From contig DNAD01000215.1 of assembly GCA_003484785.1 (NCBI GenBank), positions 1 through 6,003 on the forward strand: a stretch of DNA of 6,003 nt, written 5' to 3'. A model generated the notes under the pieces. That model saw nothing but the letters and a program-made list of their open reading frames with translations, was not told the DNA's origin and made no database searches. Shown here piece by piece: positions 5,944-6,003 of the stretch. Every line of letters starts with the position of its first letter. Positions within the stretch are counted from its first letter, which is position 1. A program made the translations under genes and the position numbers. This DNA comes from Lachnospiraceae bacterium. Lineage in GTDB: Bacteria > Bacillota > Clostridia > Lachnospirales > Lachnospiraceae.

Positions 5944-6003
5944 CCTGATTTTCCCTTTCAGTAAATATATTACGATACTGTAAACAAAGCTTTTGTGCCG
6001 AAC
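5944..6003 (-). promoter_or_regulatory. Upstream leader of the operon, probable promoter region
   Basis: These 60 nt precede the DAHP synthase start. They hold its ribosome binding site (AAGGGAA at 5957-5951) and an A+T-rich stretch with -10-like hexamers TAATAT (5972-5967) and TATATT (5969-5964) on the minus strand. TTTACA (5984-5979) resembles a -35 box but is too close to either hexamer, so no complete promoter is claimed. A short inverted repeat, CAGTA (5980-5976) and TACTG (5963-5959), flanks the A+T-rich stretch. A promoter further upstream would be outside the window. Confidence 0.3.

Overview
This window looks like a Firmicutes chromosome of the Lachnospiraceae/Clostridia type, with roughly half G+C. 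The evidence is the gene order around rbgA (ylqF) and rnhB, single-span Gram-positive signal peptidases, a Bacillus-length RNase HII with its N-terminal extension, and a YlqG/FliK-like protein after rnhB. The genus cannot be fixed from sequence alone.

Layout: all six supported genes are on the minus strand, so transcription runs from high to low coordinates. In order they are a class I DAHP synthase (5943-4909), a type I signal peptidase (4912-4328), the 50S-assembly GTPase RbgA (4326-3451), a second type I signal peptidase (3451-2876), RNase HII (2874-2107) and a 617-residue FliK/YlqG-like protein (2027-174). The first five are packed as tightly as possible: an ATGA overlap, a 1-nt gap, a TGATG overlap and a 1-nt gap. 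They almost certainly form one operon with translational coupling. The last gene follows a 79-nt gap and has its own strong ribosome binding site. The plus strand has only antisense shadow reading frames.

The operon mixes aromatic amino acid biosynthesis (DAHP synthase), protein export (two signal peptidases), ribosome biogenesis (RbgA), removal of RNA from DNA (RNase HII) and a protein resembling flagellar hook-length control proteins. The core lepB-rbgA-rnhB-ylqG order matches the Bacillus subtilis ylqF-rnhB-ylqG-ylqH neighbourhood. The DAHP synthase at the head and the second lepB are additions to that pattern.

The most unusual non-coding signal lies downstream of the operon, at 34-146. 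An 8-bp perfect outer inverted repeat encloses three consecutive near-perfect hairpins (47-74, 75-102, 101-125), giving a cloverleaf-like fold. No U-tract follows any stem on the minus strand, so it does not look like an ordinary intrinsic terminator. It could be a dispersed palindromic element or a structured RNA. Nothing recognisable was found at 1-33.
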